NCBI GenBank assembly: GCA_900109895.1
Contig: FOBR01000021.1
Location: forward strand, 50,263 to 114,262
Source: a bacterium A37T11
GTDB lineage: Bacteria > Bacteroidota > Bacteroidia > Sphingobacteriales > Sphingobacteriaceae
Direction: 5' to 3'
Length of the DNA stretch: 64,000 nucleotides
Positions within the stretch are counted from its first letter, which is position 1. Every line of letters starts with the position of its first letter. The notes beneath the pieces were generated by a model. The model was not told the DNA's origin. It was given only the letters and a program-made list of their open reading frames with translations, and made no database searches. This document shows positions 16,531-25,974 of the stretch, in pieces. The position numbers were made by a program, and so were the translations under genes.

Positions 16531-17619
16531 CTAAAGCAGAAAACCTCCACCCAGCAGATCGTTGCCTTCATAAAACACTGCTGACTGGCCTGGGGCTATG
16601 CCCTTCACATGGTGATGGAAATCAACCTTCATCGCGCCGTTTTCCTCTACAATGGTGCTTGTCATACCTGCGTCTTTATAACGGATCTTGGTGATAGCCT
16701 CCATCGGTTCAGGGATAGAAGCATATTTTACTAAATTCAAATTCTTGACGTAAGCCGTCTTTTTCTGAAGGTCTTCTTCATCTCCCAACATGACTGTGTT
16801 GCTTTCAGGCAATATGCGGGTTACAAAAACAGGTTTGCCCAGGGCAATGCCCAAGCCCTTACGTTGCCCAATGGTATAATAAGGATATCCTTGATGCTGG
16901 CCCACGATGGTGCCATCAGTCCATACAAAATTGCCAGGTCCTATGCGCTCATCAATATCTTCCACACGGTGGCGCAAAAAGGCCCGGTAGTCATTATCCG
17001 GCACAAAACAAATTTCATAGCTATCCGACTTATTCGCCAATTCCATTTGTCCCATTTCAAGGGCCATTTGCCTTATTTCTGTCTTGGCATAACTACCCAG
17101 CGGAAATATAGTACGGGCCAGATTTTGTTGAGATACGCCCCACAGTACATAAGATTGGTCCTTGTTTTCATCCTTTCCCTTTGAAATTACGTAACGGCTA
17201 TTATCCTGTTGCCGCACATTGGCATAGTGGCCAGTCGCAATAAATTCGCAATCGAGCGCATCCGCTCTTTTCAGCAACGCTTCCCATTTAATATGGGTGT
17301 TGCATAACACACACGGATTTGGCGTGCGGCCGGCTAGGTATTCATCCACAAAATTGTCGATCACGAAATCGCCAAACTCGCTCCGGATATCTAAAATATA
17401 ATGCGGAAAGCCATAACCCACAGCCAGGGCCCTTGCATCATTGATGCTGTCCAGACTACAGCAACCCGTTTCTTTGGATGAACTGCCTGATGAACTATAG
17501 TCCCAGGTTTTCATGGTAAGCCCGATAACCTCATAGCCTTGCTCATGCAGCATAACTGCAGCAACAGAACTATCCACCCCGCCACTCATAGCCACTAAAA
17601 TACGCCCGTGCTTACTCAT
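16531..17619 (-). CDS. mnmA: tRNA-specific 2-thiouridylase MnmA
   Basis: It thiolates U34 of tRNA-Lys/Glu/Gln using ATP and a sulfur relay. The 362 residues carry the PP-loop SGGVDSS (12-18), the first catalytic cysteine in NPCVLCN (C106 in the usual position; C103 is extra) and the second in SYEICFV (C204), then the KGLGIALGKPVFV beta-barrel domain. Length is normal. It is in a same-strand run between the barrel protein (82 bp upstream) and topA. Confidence 0.96.
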   Translation of the reverse strand: MSKHGRILVAMSGGVDSSVAAVMLHEQGYEVIGLTMKTWDYSSSGSSSKETGCCSLDSINDARALAVGYGFPHYILDIRSEFGDFVIDNFVDEYLAGRTPNPCVLCNTHIKWEALLKRADALDCEFIATGHYANVRQQDNSRYVISKGKDENKDQSYVLWGVSQQNLARTIFPLGSYAKTEIRQMALEMGQMELANKSDSYEICFVPDNDYRAFLRHRVEDIDERIGPGNFVWTDGTIVGQHQGYPYYTIGQRKGLGIALGKPVFVTRILPESNTVMLGDEEDLQKKTAYVKNLNLVKYASIPEPMEAITKIRYKDAGMTSTIVEENGAMKVDFHHHVKGIAPGQSAVFYEGNDLLGGGFLL

Positions 17620-17637
17620 TTAATGTTTAAGTAAAGC

Positions 17638-17646
17638 GCAAAGGTA
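17638..17646 (-). promoter_or_regulatory. -7 element upstream of mnmA
   Basis: Read on the minus strand the sequence is TACCTTTGC, a full match to TAnnTTTGC, ending 18 bp before the mnmA ATG. The expected -33 position has TTTTAA rather than TTTG, so the match is partial. Confidence 0.45.
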
Positions 17647-17701
17647 CAGTTTCTGGAAGGTTAAAAGCGTTATATAGAAGTAATTTTTGCCCAAACCGCG
17701 C

Positions 17702-20221
17702 TCAGAAGCGATAGCCCATCGTCAAGTACGGGTACCAACTTTCTTTAGAATGGCCGGCTGATAATTGAAACAACGCAATCTTAGCAGGGGCGTAATAAAT
17801 TCCACCACCATAACCCTGATGCCATTCTTCACTCGCATCCACAGCTGTCCATACCCTGCCTACATCATAAAATCCGGAAATTCCCAATTCTCCCGGAAGA
17901 ATATAACTCCCCACATCAGCCAACTTAAAGCGTGCCTCCAAGTTATTAAATAACATTTGATTGCCTGAAAAACGGTATTGTCTAAAACCTAATAAATTTC
18001 CCTGACCCCCTAAAAAAAAGGACTGGTAAAAAGCGGTTTTACCAAAAGTAGCCCCACCACCGATCCGGTCTGTGGCAATAAGTCCGGGCAAAACTTGGCA
18101 ATAGCCAGCGATGTCTGCATATACTTGTATATACGATTTTGATAACCCATTTAGGCCTGTATAACTAATAAGTTGTGTATTTGCGAAAAATCCCCTTTTA
18201 GGCAACACCTTACTATCGCGGCTATCATGCACAAAATCTGCTTTAATACCTGCAAAATATTTATCCTCATAAACCGATAAGCTATCATACGTTTTTAGCA
18301 GCTGGGTATTGTCTAACAACCTACCCGCATTATGATTACGGTTAACATGGTAATATTCCAGAGCAGGACCAAAACTAAATGTATTATTCGATCCAGGATG
18401 CCACAGCAACGCTGGTTGAATATCTATCACACCAAAGCGAGCTCGGTAAAAACGCATATCCAGCACGTCTTTTTCATAAACAGAGCCATTACCATACCCA
18501 AAATAATTTTGGGTATGCGGTAAACGAATACTGGCAAGCACTAAAAAATCCTTATGCCAAATAGCCTCTTTCCACTGCCCCATGTACTTTAATCGTACAG
18601 CTCCTGTAGCAAAGGAGCCGGCTAAAGAAACTTCCTGAATATGCGTAAAAGGAACTTTTCTAAAACCACCCTGTCCAGTATACCGAAACCCAGCTCCCAG
18701 CATAATCCCATCATCCGCATTGTAACCACCAGTTAATAACGGAAACCAAACAGGGTATAAATTGACAGGAACAAAAGCCGTATGCAAGCTATCATCAGGT
18801 TTATATTTATAAAATTTAATAGAATGTGCTTGTTGGGTGTCGAAGTTTTTTAAGCCCCGACCCTCAATCAGCCGAAGGTGAATTTGGGAAGAGGTATTTT
18901 TAACCAGCACACTGTCATTCCCATCTGAAAGGTACACCCGGATTTCTTTGGTCATATCTGGCGTATAAACCTTATCCATTAATTTGCGGGTTACCTCACT
19001 GTCTTTGTTTATCTTTTGTACCATGACCCTTAAACCGCCATCCTTATCATCGCTGATACTAACCTTTTCATTTTTGTTACTGAGCCTAATATCGACTATC
19101 TGGTTAATAAATCGATAGTATTGCTCCATAGCTTCAGGTATCTCTTTCCTGCGCTGCTGAAGTCTTTTTAACAACTGCTCATGCCTGATGGCATAAATTT
19201 CTTTGGGTAACCGGCGTATAGCATCTTCCAACACAGTATCGGTCATATCCTCCACAAAATCATGAACAACAGCCATCCATTCATCCTTTGAAAACTGGTT
19301 TGCGGGATGCATATTCAGAAACCGTGATTTAAAAAGGGAATAGTGTATCCGTTTAATCTCGGGCTGAAAACCTTGCAGAGTCGGCAAAATAAAAGGCAGC
19401 GGTACCAAACTGGCAATGGTTCCCTCCGTAACCCGAAAGGCTTGGTCACGATCGCGCGGTATGGGAATATAGTCCTTATCGGCCCCCTTTTCTTCTTCAT
19501 TCTTATCTTTCCAGCGCCACTGATCCTCGTGGCGGTCCCAATCACCAATCAACAGGTCCAGCATACGAGCCTTTAAAAACAATTTAGCTTTATACGTGTC
19601 ATCATTATCATCAAAAATCTTATCAATCATTTTCAATGTGTTATCTGATTCACCTAAAGGTTCTCTTGCTTCTAAAAGGCACAGTGTATTGGCAAATAGA
19701 TTATTAAACTCACCAAAAGCTGTATCAGGAGCTATAACTCCAATTATGGGGTCTGTATGGGGCAATCCAATGGCCTTTGCTAAAGGTGGAATCATAAGGG
19801 CACCATACGGATGCTGGGCGCTATTAGCATCATCTAAAAAATCTTGGGCAATCGTATTATGCAGTTCTGCAGGTAACAAAGCCTCCGTTCGCTTGTTTAC
19901 GCTGCGTATTACCCATTCTTTACCATCTTTGTCTTCTAGTCTTAACGAAATGGATTGCATTCCACCCCCTTGTTTAATGGGATGCAGGCCTCCCCGAAAG
20001 GTAGATATATGGATCAATGGCACCTTTGTGGCCGTTGCCCATTCCAAACGATAATTCTCCCCAAATAATTTTCGGTGAAACTTACCTTTTTTATTAAAGG
20101 AGGTATTGGCTGAAAAAACCACACTGTCAGCCAATCCACTTTGAGCAGCAGCCAATCCAGGCAATAACGTAGCCGCCAAGAGAAAGTATACATAAGAAGC
20201 AATCACTAAAAGGCCTTTCAT
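17702..20221 (-). CDS. Surface-antigen (Omp85-like) barrel protein with N-terminal kinase-like domain
   Basis: The 839-residue protein has a signal peptide ending near AAAQ (27). Residues ~80-265 look like a HipA/FAM20-type atypical kinase: a glycine-rich turn KQGGGMQS with IRSVNK (R106-K110), then GDWDRHEDQWRW (D227-Q234) and PIPRDRDQAF (D257-D259). The C-terminal ~350 residues are an outer-membrane barrel of the bacterial surface antigen type (YFGYGNGS, DFVHDSRDSKVLPKRGFFA, a GGQGNLLGFRQYRFSGNQ lid region, ending in YLTMGYRF with terminal phenylalanine). Such fusions occur in Bacteroidota, often beside a metallophosphoesterase, which is not present here. The kinase reading is by motif only. 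The barrel assignment is firm. Confidence 0.85.
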   Translation of the reverse strand: MKGLLVIASYVYFLLAATLLPGLAAAQSGLADSVVFSANTSFNKKGKFHRKLFGENYRLEWATATKVPLIHISTFRGGLHPIKQGGGMQSISLRLEDKDGKEWVIRSVNKRTEALLPAELHNTIAQDFLDDANSAQHPYGALMIPPLAKAIGLPHTDPIIGVIAPDTAFGEFNNLFANTLCLLEAREPLGESDNTLKMIDKIFDDNDDTYKAKLFLKARMLDLLIGDWDRHEDQWRWKDKNEEEKGADKDYIPIPRDRDQAFRVTEGTIASLVPLPFILPTLQGFQPEIKRIHYSLFKSRFLNMHPANQFSKDEWMAVVHDFVEDMTDTVLEDAIRRLPKEIYAIRHEQLLKRLQQRRKEIPEAMEQYYRFINQIVDIRLSNKNEKVSISDDKDGGLRVMVQKINKDSEVTRKLMDKVYTPDMTKEIRVYLSDGNDSVLVKNTSSQIHLRLIEGRGLKNFDTQQAHSIKFYKYKPDDSLHTAFVPVNLYPVWFPLLTGGYNADDGIMLGAGFRYTGQGGFRKVPFTHIQEVSLAGSFATGAVRLKYMGQWKEAIWHKDFLVLASIRLPHTQNYFGYGNGSVYEKDVLDMRFYRARFGVIDIQPALLWHPGSNNTFSFGPALEYYHVNRNHNAGRLLDNTQLLKTYDSLSVYEDKYFAGIKADFVHDSRDSKVLPKRGFFANTQLISYTGLNGLSKSYIQVYADIAGYCQVLPGLIATDRIGGGATFGKTAFYQSFFLGGQGNLLGFRQYRFSGNQMLFNNLEARFKLADVGSYILPGELGISGFYDVGRVWTAVDASEEWHQGYGGGIYYAPAKIALFQLSAGHSKESWYPYLTMGYRF

Positions 20222-20244
20222 AAGTCAAATATTTAATGCATATA

Positions 20245-22233
20245 TCAGTTAGCTAAATAGTTATAAATGGCTAGTTGAGAATGAATACCAGCAGCCACAT
20301 CATCGGCCAATTGTAAGTCTATCATCTTACTGATGCGTTGTTGCAGCTTTTCGTCATACACCGGAAAACAAACTTCTATCCGATTGTAAATATTCCGGTT
20401 CATCCAATCCGCAGAGCCCATAAAATACTTTTCCATGCCTGCATTGTGAAAAATAAAAACACGCCCGTGTTCCAAAAAGCGGTCTACTATTCTTTTTACA
20501 GTAATGTTTTCGCTCAAGCCAGCTATGCCAGGCCGTAATCGGCAAATACTCCGTATAATCAATTGAATCTTTACTCCAGCCTGGCTAGCCTCGTACAACT
20601 TAGTGATTAACCTTTCCTCTTCCAAATTGTTTAGTTTTATGATAATGCCACCTGGCCTGCCGTCTTTAACATGTGCAATTTCCTGATCGATAAGTGAGAG
20701 AAATGTATCAGCCAGATTGAACTGTGCAACCAGCAACTGTTGAAAAGTTAACTTATCATCGGGTAAGGGATGCCTACGCAATTTCAGAAAATCAAATAAA
20801 TTAGCTAGTTCCTGCAACATTGTAGCATGGGCAGTGAGTACAATATGATCGGTGTATTGCAGTGCAGTTTTTTCGTTCAGGTTCCCGGTAGAAAATAAAC
20901 CAAATAGCTGCGCTTGGTTTCCTTGTATTTTTTTAAGCAGGGCCACCTTGGCGTGAACTTTTAAATTAGGAATGCTGTAGATAATGTTGACGCCTGCTTC
21001 CTTCATCAGTTTAGCCCAATGGATGTTGTTCGCTTCATCAAAGCGCGCCTTTAATTCAACGAATACCGTGACTAGTTTTCCATTTTTTGCAGCCGTCATC
21101 AGCGCATGTGCTATCTGCGAATCATGCGCTATGCGATACATGGTAGCATATACCTCTACAACATCCGGATCAATAGCGGCCAGGTTAAAAAAACGCAATA
21201 CCGTGTCATACGATTCGTAAGGCGTATTGATCAACACGTCATGCCGCTTAATTTCATCCAACAGGCCATCTTTTAGCATGACCAAAGATGATTGTAACCG
21301 TAGTAACCGCGGGTAATCCCAGGAAGGACGCGTGATCGGAAATTGAAAAAAATCCTTCAAATTATGGTAATAGCCGCCTTCCATTTGATTGGCCTTCCGC
21401 AGAGACATATACGCCACCAACGAAGCAAGCGTCTCCTCTGGAATACCAGGCTGAAAAAGGAAACGGGTAGCTAAACCAAAATCACGCTTACTAATTTGTT
21501 TTTCTATCTTTTCAGCAATATCACCATCATACTCGTCCTGCAAATCCAACTCAGCATCTCTGGTTACCTTGAAAGCATAATTTCCAATCAGTATATATCC
21601 TGGGAAAAGAACTGGTAAAAAATGCCGGATAATGTCATCAATAAATAACACATAACTTATATCCTCATTCTTTACGCAGAAAAAACGGGAAATCTGTGCG
21701 GAAGGAATACTCACAAAGGCCAGGCCATTACTTCCATTTTTATGAAATTCAACCGCCAGGTACAATTCGTTATTCTTTGGAAAAAATACAGGTTCTTTAT
21801 CCATAAAACTGATCTCCAGATAAGCTGAGAGGTGGTCGAAGAAAAAAGTTTTAGCCTCCTCCAGAATTTGAGGGGGTATGGGTTTATTGTAGATCAGCTC
21901 CACCTGTTGTTCACGCAGACTTGGAATGATAAGGTCTTTCAAAATCACGCCAAAGAGCTCCAACTGCTCTTGGATAATGGCTCGTGCCGCTTTCAGCGTT
22001 CCAGGTTCCGGAGCGGGTAAGTCAGGAATATCCTCCTTTTTCCCTATCTTCTTCAAAGCCATCATGACCGGCATGCGAACCCGATAAAACTCGTCCAGGT
22101 TGGAAGAATAGATCGCTGCAAAACGCATACGTTCACCCAAAGGCACCCCGTTGGCTGCCGCTTCACTAAGCACCCTCCCATTAAACCCCAGCCAGCTAAG
22201 GTCACGGTCAAAAAAAGCCCCATCAAAAATCAT
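20245..22233 (-). CDS. ppk1: Polyphosphate kinase 1
   Basis: It makes polyphosphate from ATP through a phosphohistidine. The 662 residues show the PPK1 order: N-terminal FFDRDLSWLGFNGRVL, middle domain, then the two phospholipase-D-like catalytic halves. The active histidine is in YSIPNLKVHAKVALL, and the second conserved histidine lies in FIFHNAGMEKYFMGSADWMN. Length is a little short of the E. coli enzyme. The start overlaps the end of the upstream glycosyltransferase gene by 4 bp (ATGA), so the two are translationally coupled. Confidence 0.95.
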   Translation of the reverse strand: MIFDGAFFDRDLSWLGFNGRVLSEAAANGVPLGERMRFAAIYSSNLDEFYRVRMPVMMALKKIGKKEDIPDLPAPEPGTLKAARAIIQEQLELFGVILKDLIIPSLREQQVELIYNKPIPPQILEEAKTFFFDHLSAYLEISFMDKEPVFFPKNNELYLAVEFHKNGSNGLAFVSIPSAQISRFFCVKNEDISYVLFIDDIIRHFLPVLFPGYILIGNYAFKVTRDAELDLQDEYDGDIAEKIEKQISKRDFGLATRFLFQPGIPEETLASLVAYMSLRKANQMEGGYYHNLKDFFQFPITRPSWDYPRLLRLQSSLVMLKDGLLDEIKRHDVLINTPYESYDTVLRFFNLAAIDPDVVEVYATMYRIAHDSQIAHALMTAAKNGKLVTVFVELKARFDEANNIHWAKLMKEAGVNIIYSIPNLKVHAKVALLKKIQGNQAQLFGLFSTGNLNEKTALQYTDHIVLTAHATMLQELANLFDFLKLRRHPLPDDKLTFQQLLVAQFNLADTFLSLIDQEIAHVKDGRPGGIIIKLNNLEEERLITKLYEASQAGVKIQLIIRSICRLRPGIAGLSENITVKRIVDRFLEHGRVFIFHNAGMEKYFMGSADWMNRNIYNRIEVCFPVYDEKLQQRISKMIDLQLADDVAAGIHSQLAIYNYLAN

Positions 22234-23714
22234 AGTCTTTTAACGATTCTTTTATAAATTCCAGCATTACCAATCACCTGAACCCGTAGGTAATTTTTCA
22301 ATATCAATTTGGCCAGATAAGCCGCACCGCTGTTTCCTGTTGAATCCAAATACGAGTCGCCCACTACATAGTCTGGCTTTAATCGGTTGACGATACGGTC
22401 TATTTCTTCCTGGGTGGTGTGGCTTTTTAAGCCAATAATAGGGTATAATTCTTCCCTGTATAAATTAGAAGGATGTGTCACCAGTTTCGTAGGCGGTATA
22501 GCATCCATCAGCCAGTAGGCTATATGATATCTCAAAAACCAAATTTTTTTAGGATGAATATGTTTAGCAGAAAAGTAAGCCGGTATGGTAAACCCCTCCT
22601 CATTGTAAAGCGATTTGCCTTTTGATGCCCGATTTATAAGTACCCCATACTCTATATATGACTCCATTGGTGCTAGTATAAGCAAGATCCAAAAGACCGT
22701 ATACATCGCAGGTTTTGCCCTAAAAGAAACAGATAAGCCCGCGCAAAGCAATGTAATGAGCATTGGATACAATTGTAGTAAATAATGTCCATTTACCTTT
22801 CCCAAATCTATAAAAGAAAAAAACACCCCCACATAAGAGGCCATTAACAGAATATAGTACGCCTTGTGTTCAACAACCCATGAACGATGCTTATTTATAA
22901 AAAAGTATGCTAATGAAAGTGAAATAAAACCTAAAATCAGCGGAAGGAGTTTATGCATCCAAGTGGCATGTGGATCGTAGGCCATGGGTGCAAACACTAC
23001 TGACCGAAGCCAGAGGTCCCATTTTCCCGAAAACCAGTAAGGCAGCACCGTTACCGAGATACTGATCAAGACGCCTAATCCCAGTAACAAAGTTTGAACC
23101 ATCGCTTTCTGCCAACTAAAATGGGGAATAACAGCCCAATAAAGCAGCCCAATCAATAGCGTCGGGTAGGCCATATTCATTTTACACATCACCGAATATC
23201 CTAATAAAATCCCTGAAAGAAACACCAAAGCCCCTTTTTCGGGAAACCTACCCAGTAGATAGATCGCCGGAACAAACGCAAACATGCAAAAATGCTCGCT
23301 CATAACGCCCTGCAGGCTTCCAAACAAACTCGATGTACAAATACATAACATTCCTGCCCAAAAAGCTGTTTTGCTTGAAGAGAGTTGCTCGGTTATTAAA
23401 TAAACAAAGAACCCGGTTAAAGTGACCAGGATGGTGCCGGCCATACGGATGGCAATGAAACTTTTTCCAAAAGCAGCTATTAAAGCTGCAAATGAATAAA
23501 ACAGCGCTGGAGGCTTCAAATCCCACAATTGGGTGAAGGGCAAATGACCATTAACCACTGACTGCCCCATTAATATAAAGGTGCTTTCGTCGACGTCAAT
23601 ATAGTCTCTGAAGAAAAAGGGCAGCCTTATAAATAGGCTAACACCGAAGTATGCCAGTAATAACTTGCCTAATGAAATCCATTTCGTATGTTGTATTTCC
23701 CGATGAGTCAACAT
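22230..23714 (-). CDS. ArnT/PMT-like membrane glycosyltransferase (GT39/GT83 type)
   Basis: The 494-residue integral membrane protein has about ten transmembrane segments. The first periplasmic loop carries the acidic DYIDVDESTF motif and the WDLKPPALFY stretch typical of dolichol-phosphate/undecaprenyl-phosphate-sugar-using glycosyltransferases. It would transfer a lipid-linked sugar on the periplasmic face. Acceptor and donor cannot be told. The gene lies between a polyprenyl synthetase (9 bp) and ppk1 (overlap), which suits a lipid-carrier link. The start is supported by close spacing. Confidence 0.85.
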   Translation of the reverse strand: MLTHREIQHTKWISLGKLLLAYFGVSLFIRLPFFFRDYIDVDESTFILMGQSVVNGHLPFTQLWDLKPPALFYSFAALIAAFGKSFIAIRMAGTILVTLTGFFVYLITEQLSSSKTAFWAGMLCICTSSLFGSLQGVMSEHFCMFAFVPAIYLLGRFPEKGALVFLSGILLGYSVMCKMNMAYPTLLIGLLYWAVIPHFSWQKAMVQTLLLGLGVLISISVTVLPYWFSGKWDLWLRSVVFAPMAYDPHATWMHKLLPLILGFISLSLAYFFINKHRSWVVEHKAYYILLMASYVGVFFSFIDLGKVNGHYLLQLYPMLITLLCAGLSVSFRAKPAMYTVFWILLILAPMESYIEYGVLINRASKGKSLYNEEGFTIPAYFSAKHIHPKKIWFLRYHIAYWLMDAIPPTKLVTHPSNLYREELYPIIGLKSHTTQEEIDRIVNRLKPDYVVGDSYLDSTGNSGAAYLAKLILKNYLRVQVIGNAGIYKRIVKRL

Positions 23715-23723
23715 GATTTCATT

Positions 23724-24698
23724 TTAGGACTCCCGAACAAATAGTTGATCAATAAAGTCGTGTAAAACTCCTTTTCTTAGGGCCGGCGCCTGGATATTGT
23801 CAAGCAGTGTTTCTGCACTTTTAGCGTAAAAGTTCATTTTTTTCTCTGCCTCCTGTCTGATGTCCAGTTCATCATAGATTTGGGTGATAACCCTTACTTT
23901 TTCCAAAGGTTCGGGAGCGGGATGTTGTAGCCATTTTTGAAGCGTGTCCTTTTGCGAGGTATTGGCTAGCTCCAGTGCTTTAATTAATAACCATGTTTTT
24001 TTGTTGGCGATAATATCTCCGCCAACCAGTTTTCCAAATTTTTTTGCCTCACCGTAAACGTCAAGCATGTCATCCTGCAATTGAAAAGCGATGCCCGTAT
24101 TCACCCCCAGCTCGTAACAGCTTAACGCATCCTCTTTTGAAGCACCGCCCAATATGGCTCCTAATTCAAGAGAAGTGCCCAGCAATACCGCTGTTTTTAG
24201 ACGGATCATATGCAAATATTCCGCTTCGGTTACATAGGTGCGTTTCTCAAATTCAAGGTCATATTGTTGTCCTTCGCAAACCTCCATGGCGCTTTTATTA
24301 AAAGCAGCCATGAGTGGTGAAAGAAGGGATGGAGGGCAGTTTGATAATGATTGGTAAGCTAACACCAGCAAAGCATCCCCCGCTAAGATCGCGGTATTAT
24401 GGTCCCACTTTTTATGAATTGTTTGATGCCCGCGTCTAAGAGGAGCATGGTCCATAATGTCGTCATGAATGAGCGTAAAATTATGATAATATTCAATAGC
24501 AAGGGCTGCTGGCAAAGCCGATGCTACATTCCCACCAAATAAATCTGTAGCCATAAGTACCAAAGCAGGCCTTAATCGTTTGCCGCCGATACGCAAAAAA
24601 TAACGGATAGGTTCAGTAATTCCAGTCACCTGGATAGGGAATTCCAGTTCTTCGATTGATCGGCTAATAAGCGCTTGTAGCGTTGTAAGGGTATACAT
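23724..24698 (-). CDS. Polyprenyl (octaprenyl-type) diphosphate synthase
   Basis: It condenses isopentenyl diphosphate onto an allylic primer, probably to supply quinone side chains or carrier lipids. I place the start at ATG 24698 (MYTLTTLQALISRSIEELEF), because the family begins this way and the 17 upstream in-frame residues look non-coding. That gives 324 residues. The first aspartate-rich motif is DDIMDHAPLRRG and the second is QDDMLDVYGEAKKFG. It is the first gene of the minus-strand run and is divergent from rhaT with a 135-bp gap. Confidence 0.92.
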   Translation of the reverse strand: MYTLTTLQALISRSIEELEFPIQVTGITEPIRYFLRIGGKRLRPALVLMATDLFGGNVASALPAALAIEYYHNFTLIHDDIMDHAPLRRGHQTIHKKWDHNTAILAGDALLVLAYQSLSNCPPSLLSPLMAAFNKSAMEVCEGQQYDLEFEKRTYVTEAEYLHMIRLKTAVLLGTSLELGAILGGASKEDALSCYELGVNTGIAFQLQDDMLDVYGEAKKFGKLVGGDIIANKKTWLLIKALELANTSQKDTLQKWLQHPAPEPLEKVRVITQIYDELDIRQEAEKKMNFYAKSAETLLDNIQAPALRKGVLHDFIDQLFVRES

Positions 24699-24833
24699 GC
24701 AGCGAAGATAAGAAATAGCTTCCATTATTTTAGGGCGGCAGGACAGCACATAACAGTTTTTTTTATCGCAATTCCTTAATTTGTGGTATAAACAAATGCT
24801 AACTTAACATATTAAATAACCTATTCAACATTT

Positions 24834-25907
24834 ATGAACGCATTAGCCGGGGTCATTTTTCATTTTATCGGGGGCGCAGCCTCCGGCACATTTTACGTAC
24901 CCTATAAAAAGGTCAAGGGTTGGTCCTGGGAGAGTTTTTGGATCATCGGTGGCCTTTTTTCGTGGCTTATAGTCCCTCCACTTGCCGCATGGCTCACCAT
25001 CCCTGGGTTTTCGGATATTATTAAAGAAGCAAGTTCATCCGTTTTGGGATATACCTATTTATATGGAATACTTTGGGGAATAGGTGGGTTAACTTATGGT
25101 TTGGGAGTCCGTTACTTGGGAGTTTCTCTCGGGAGCAGCATTATTTTAGGACTCACCATGGTCATAGGTTCTTTATTGCCCGCCATTTATTACGAATTTT
25201 TTTCAACAGCGGGCAAAGATACTATTGGTACTTTATTTAGTACCCGTTGGGGGCAAATCACGTTACTTGGGCTACTGGTATGTATAATAGGCGTAGTTCT
25301 ATGCGGACGTGCTGGCACCTTAAAAGAAAAAGAGCTTGGTAAAGATGGGGATGCCAGCGGCAACAAGGAATTTAAATTTGGCTTAGGATTAGCCTTAGGT
25401 ATTGTCTCTGGTGTATTGAGCGCCTGTTTTAATTTTGGAATTGAAGCGGGCAAGCCGATGGCAGACCTTGCTAACGAATTTTGGAAAAGCGCACATCCCG
25501 CACAGGGAGAATTTTTGTTTCAAAATAATGTGACCTATGTCGTTATTTTATGGGGAGGCTTAACCACCAACTTTATCTGGTGTATGATCCTGAACACCCG
25601 CAATAAAACATTTGGTGATTATTCCAATAAAAAAACGCCTCTTGTGTCTAACTACCTGCTTTGTGCCCTGGCTGGAACTATGTGGTATTTGCAGTTCTTT
25701 TTCTATGGTATGGGTGAAAGTAAGTTGGGAAATGGGGCCAGTTCATGGATTTTGCACATGGCTTTTATTATTCTTTTGGCCAATCTGTCCGGTGTATTGC
25801 TCAAAGAATGGAAAGGTGTTAGTAAAAAAGCCTTCGGTACCATATTGGCAGGGATCGTGGCCATCATCTTATCGGTAATAATTGTCGGATTTGCAAAGGA
25901 CATTTAA
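24834..25907 (+). CDS. rhaT: L-rhamnose-proton symporter RhaT
   Basis: It imports L-rhamnose across the inner membrane with a proton. The 357 residues form about ten transmembrane helices. RhaT-type signatures visible are GAASGTFYVPYKKVKGWSWE at the N-terminus, YGLGVRYLGVSLGSSIILGL and SGVLSACFNFGIEAGKPMAD. It starts the rhamnose operon, 67 bp before the aldolase gene. Placed next to the polysaccharide locus, it would take up rhamnose released outside or in the periplasm. Confidence 0.95.
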   Translation: MNALAGVIFHFIGGAASGTFYVPYKKVKGWSWESFWIIGGLFSWLIVPPLAAWLTIPGFSDIIKEASSSVLGYTYLYGILWGIGGLTYGLGVRYLGVSLGSSIILGLTMVIGSLLPAIYYEFFSTAGKDTIGTLFSTRWGQITLLGLLVCIIGVVLCGRAGTLKEKELGKDGDASGNKEFKFGLGLALGIVSGVLSACFNFGIEAGKPMADLANEFWKSAHPAQGEFLFQNNVTYVVILWGGLTTNFIWCMILNTRNKTFGDYSNKKTPLVSNYLLCALAGTMWYLQFFFYGMGESKLGNGASSWILHMAFIILLANLSGVLLKEWKGVSKKAFGTILAGIVAIILSVIIVGFAKDI

Positions 25908-25974
25908 GCTAAAATCGTAAATCAATATTCGCAAATAAATAATAGTAATAGTAAATAAAAAATCGTAAATAAAA

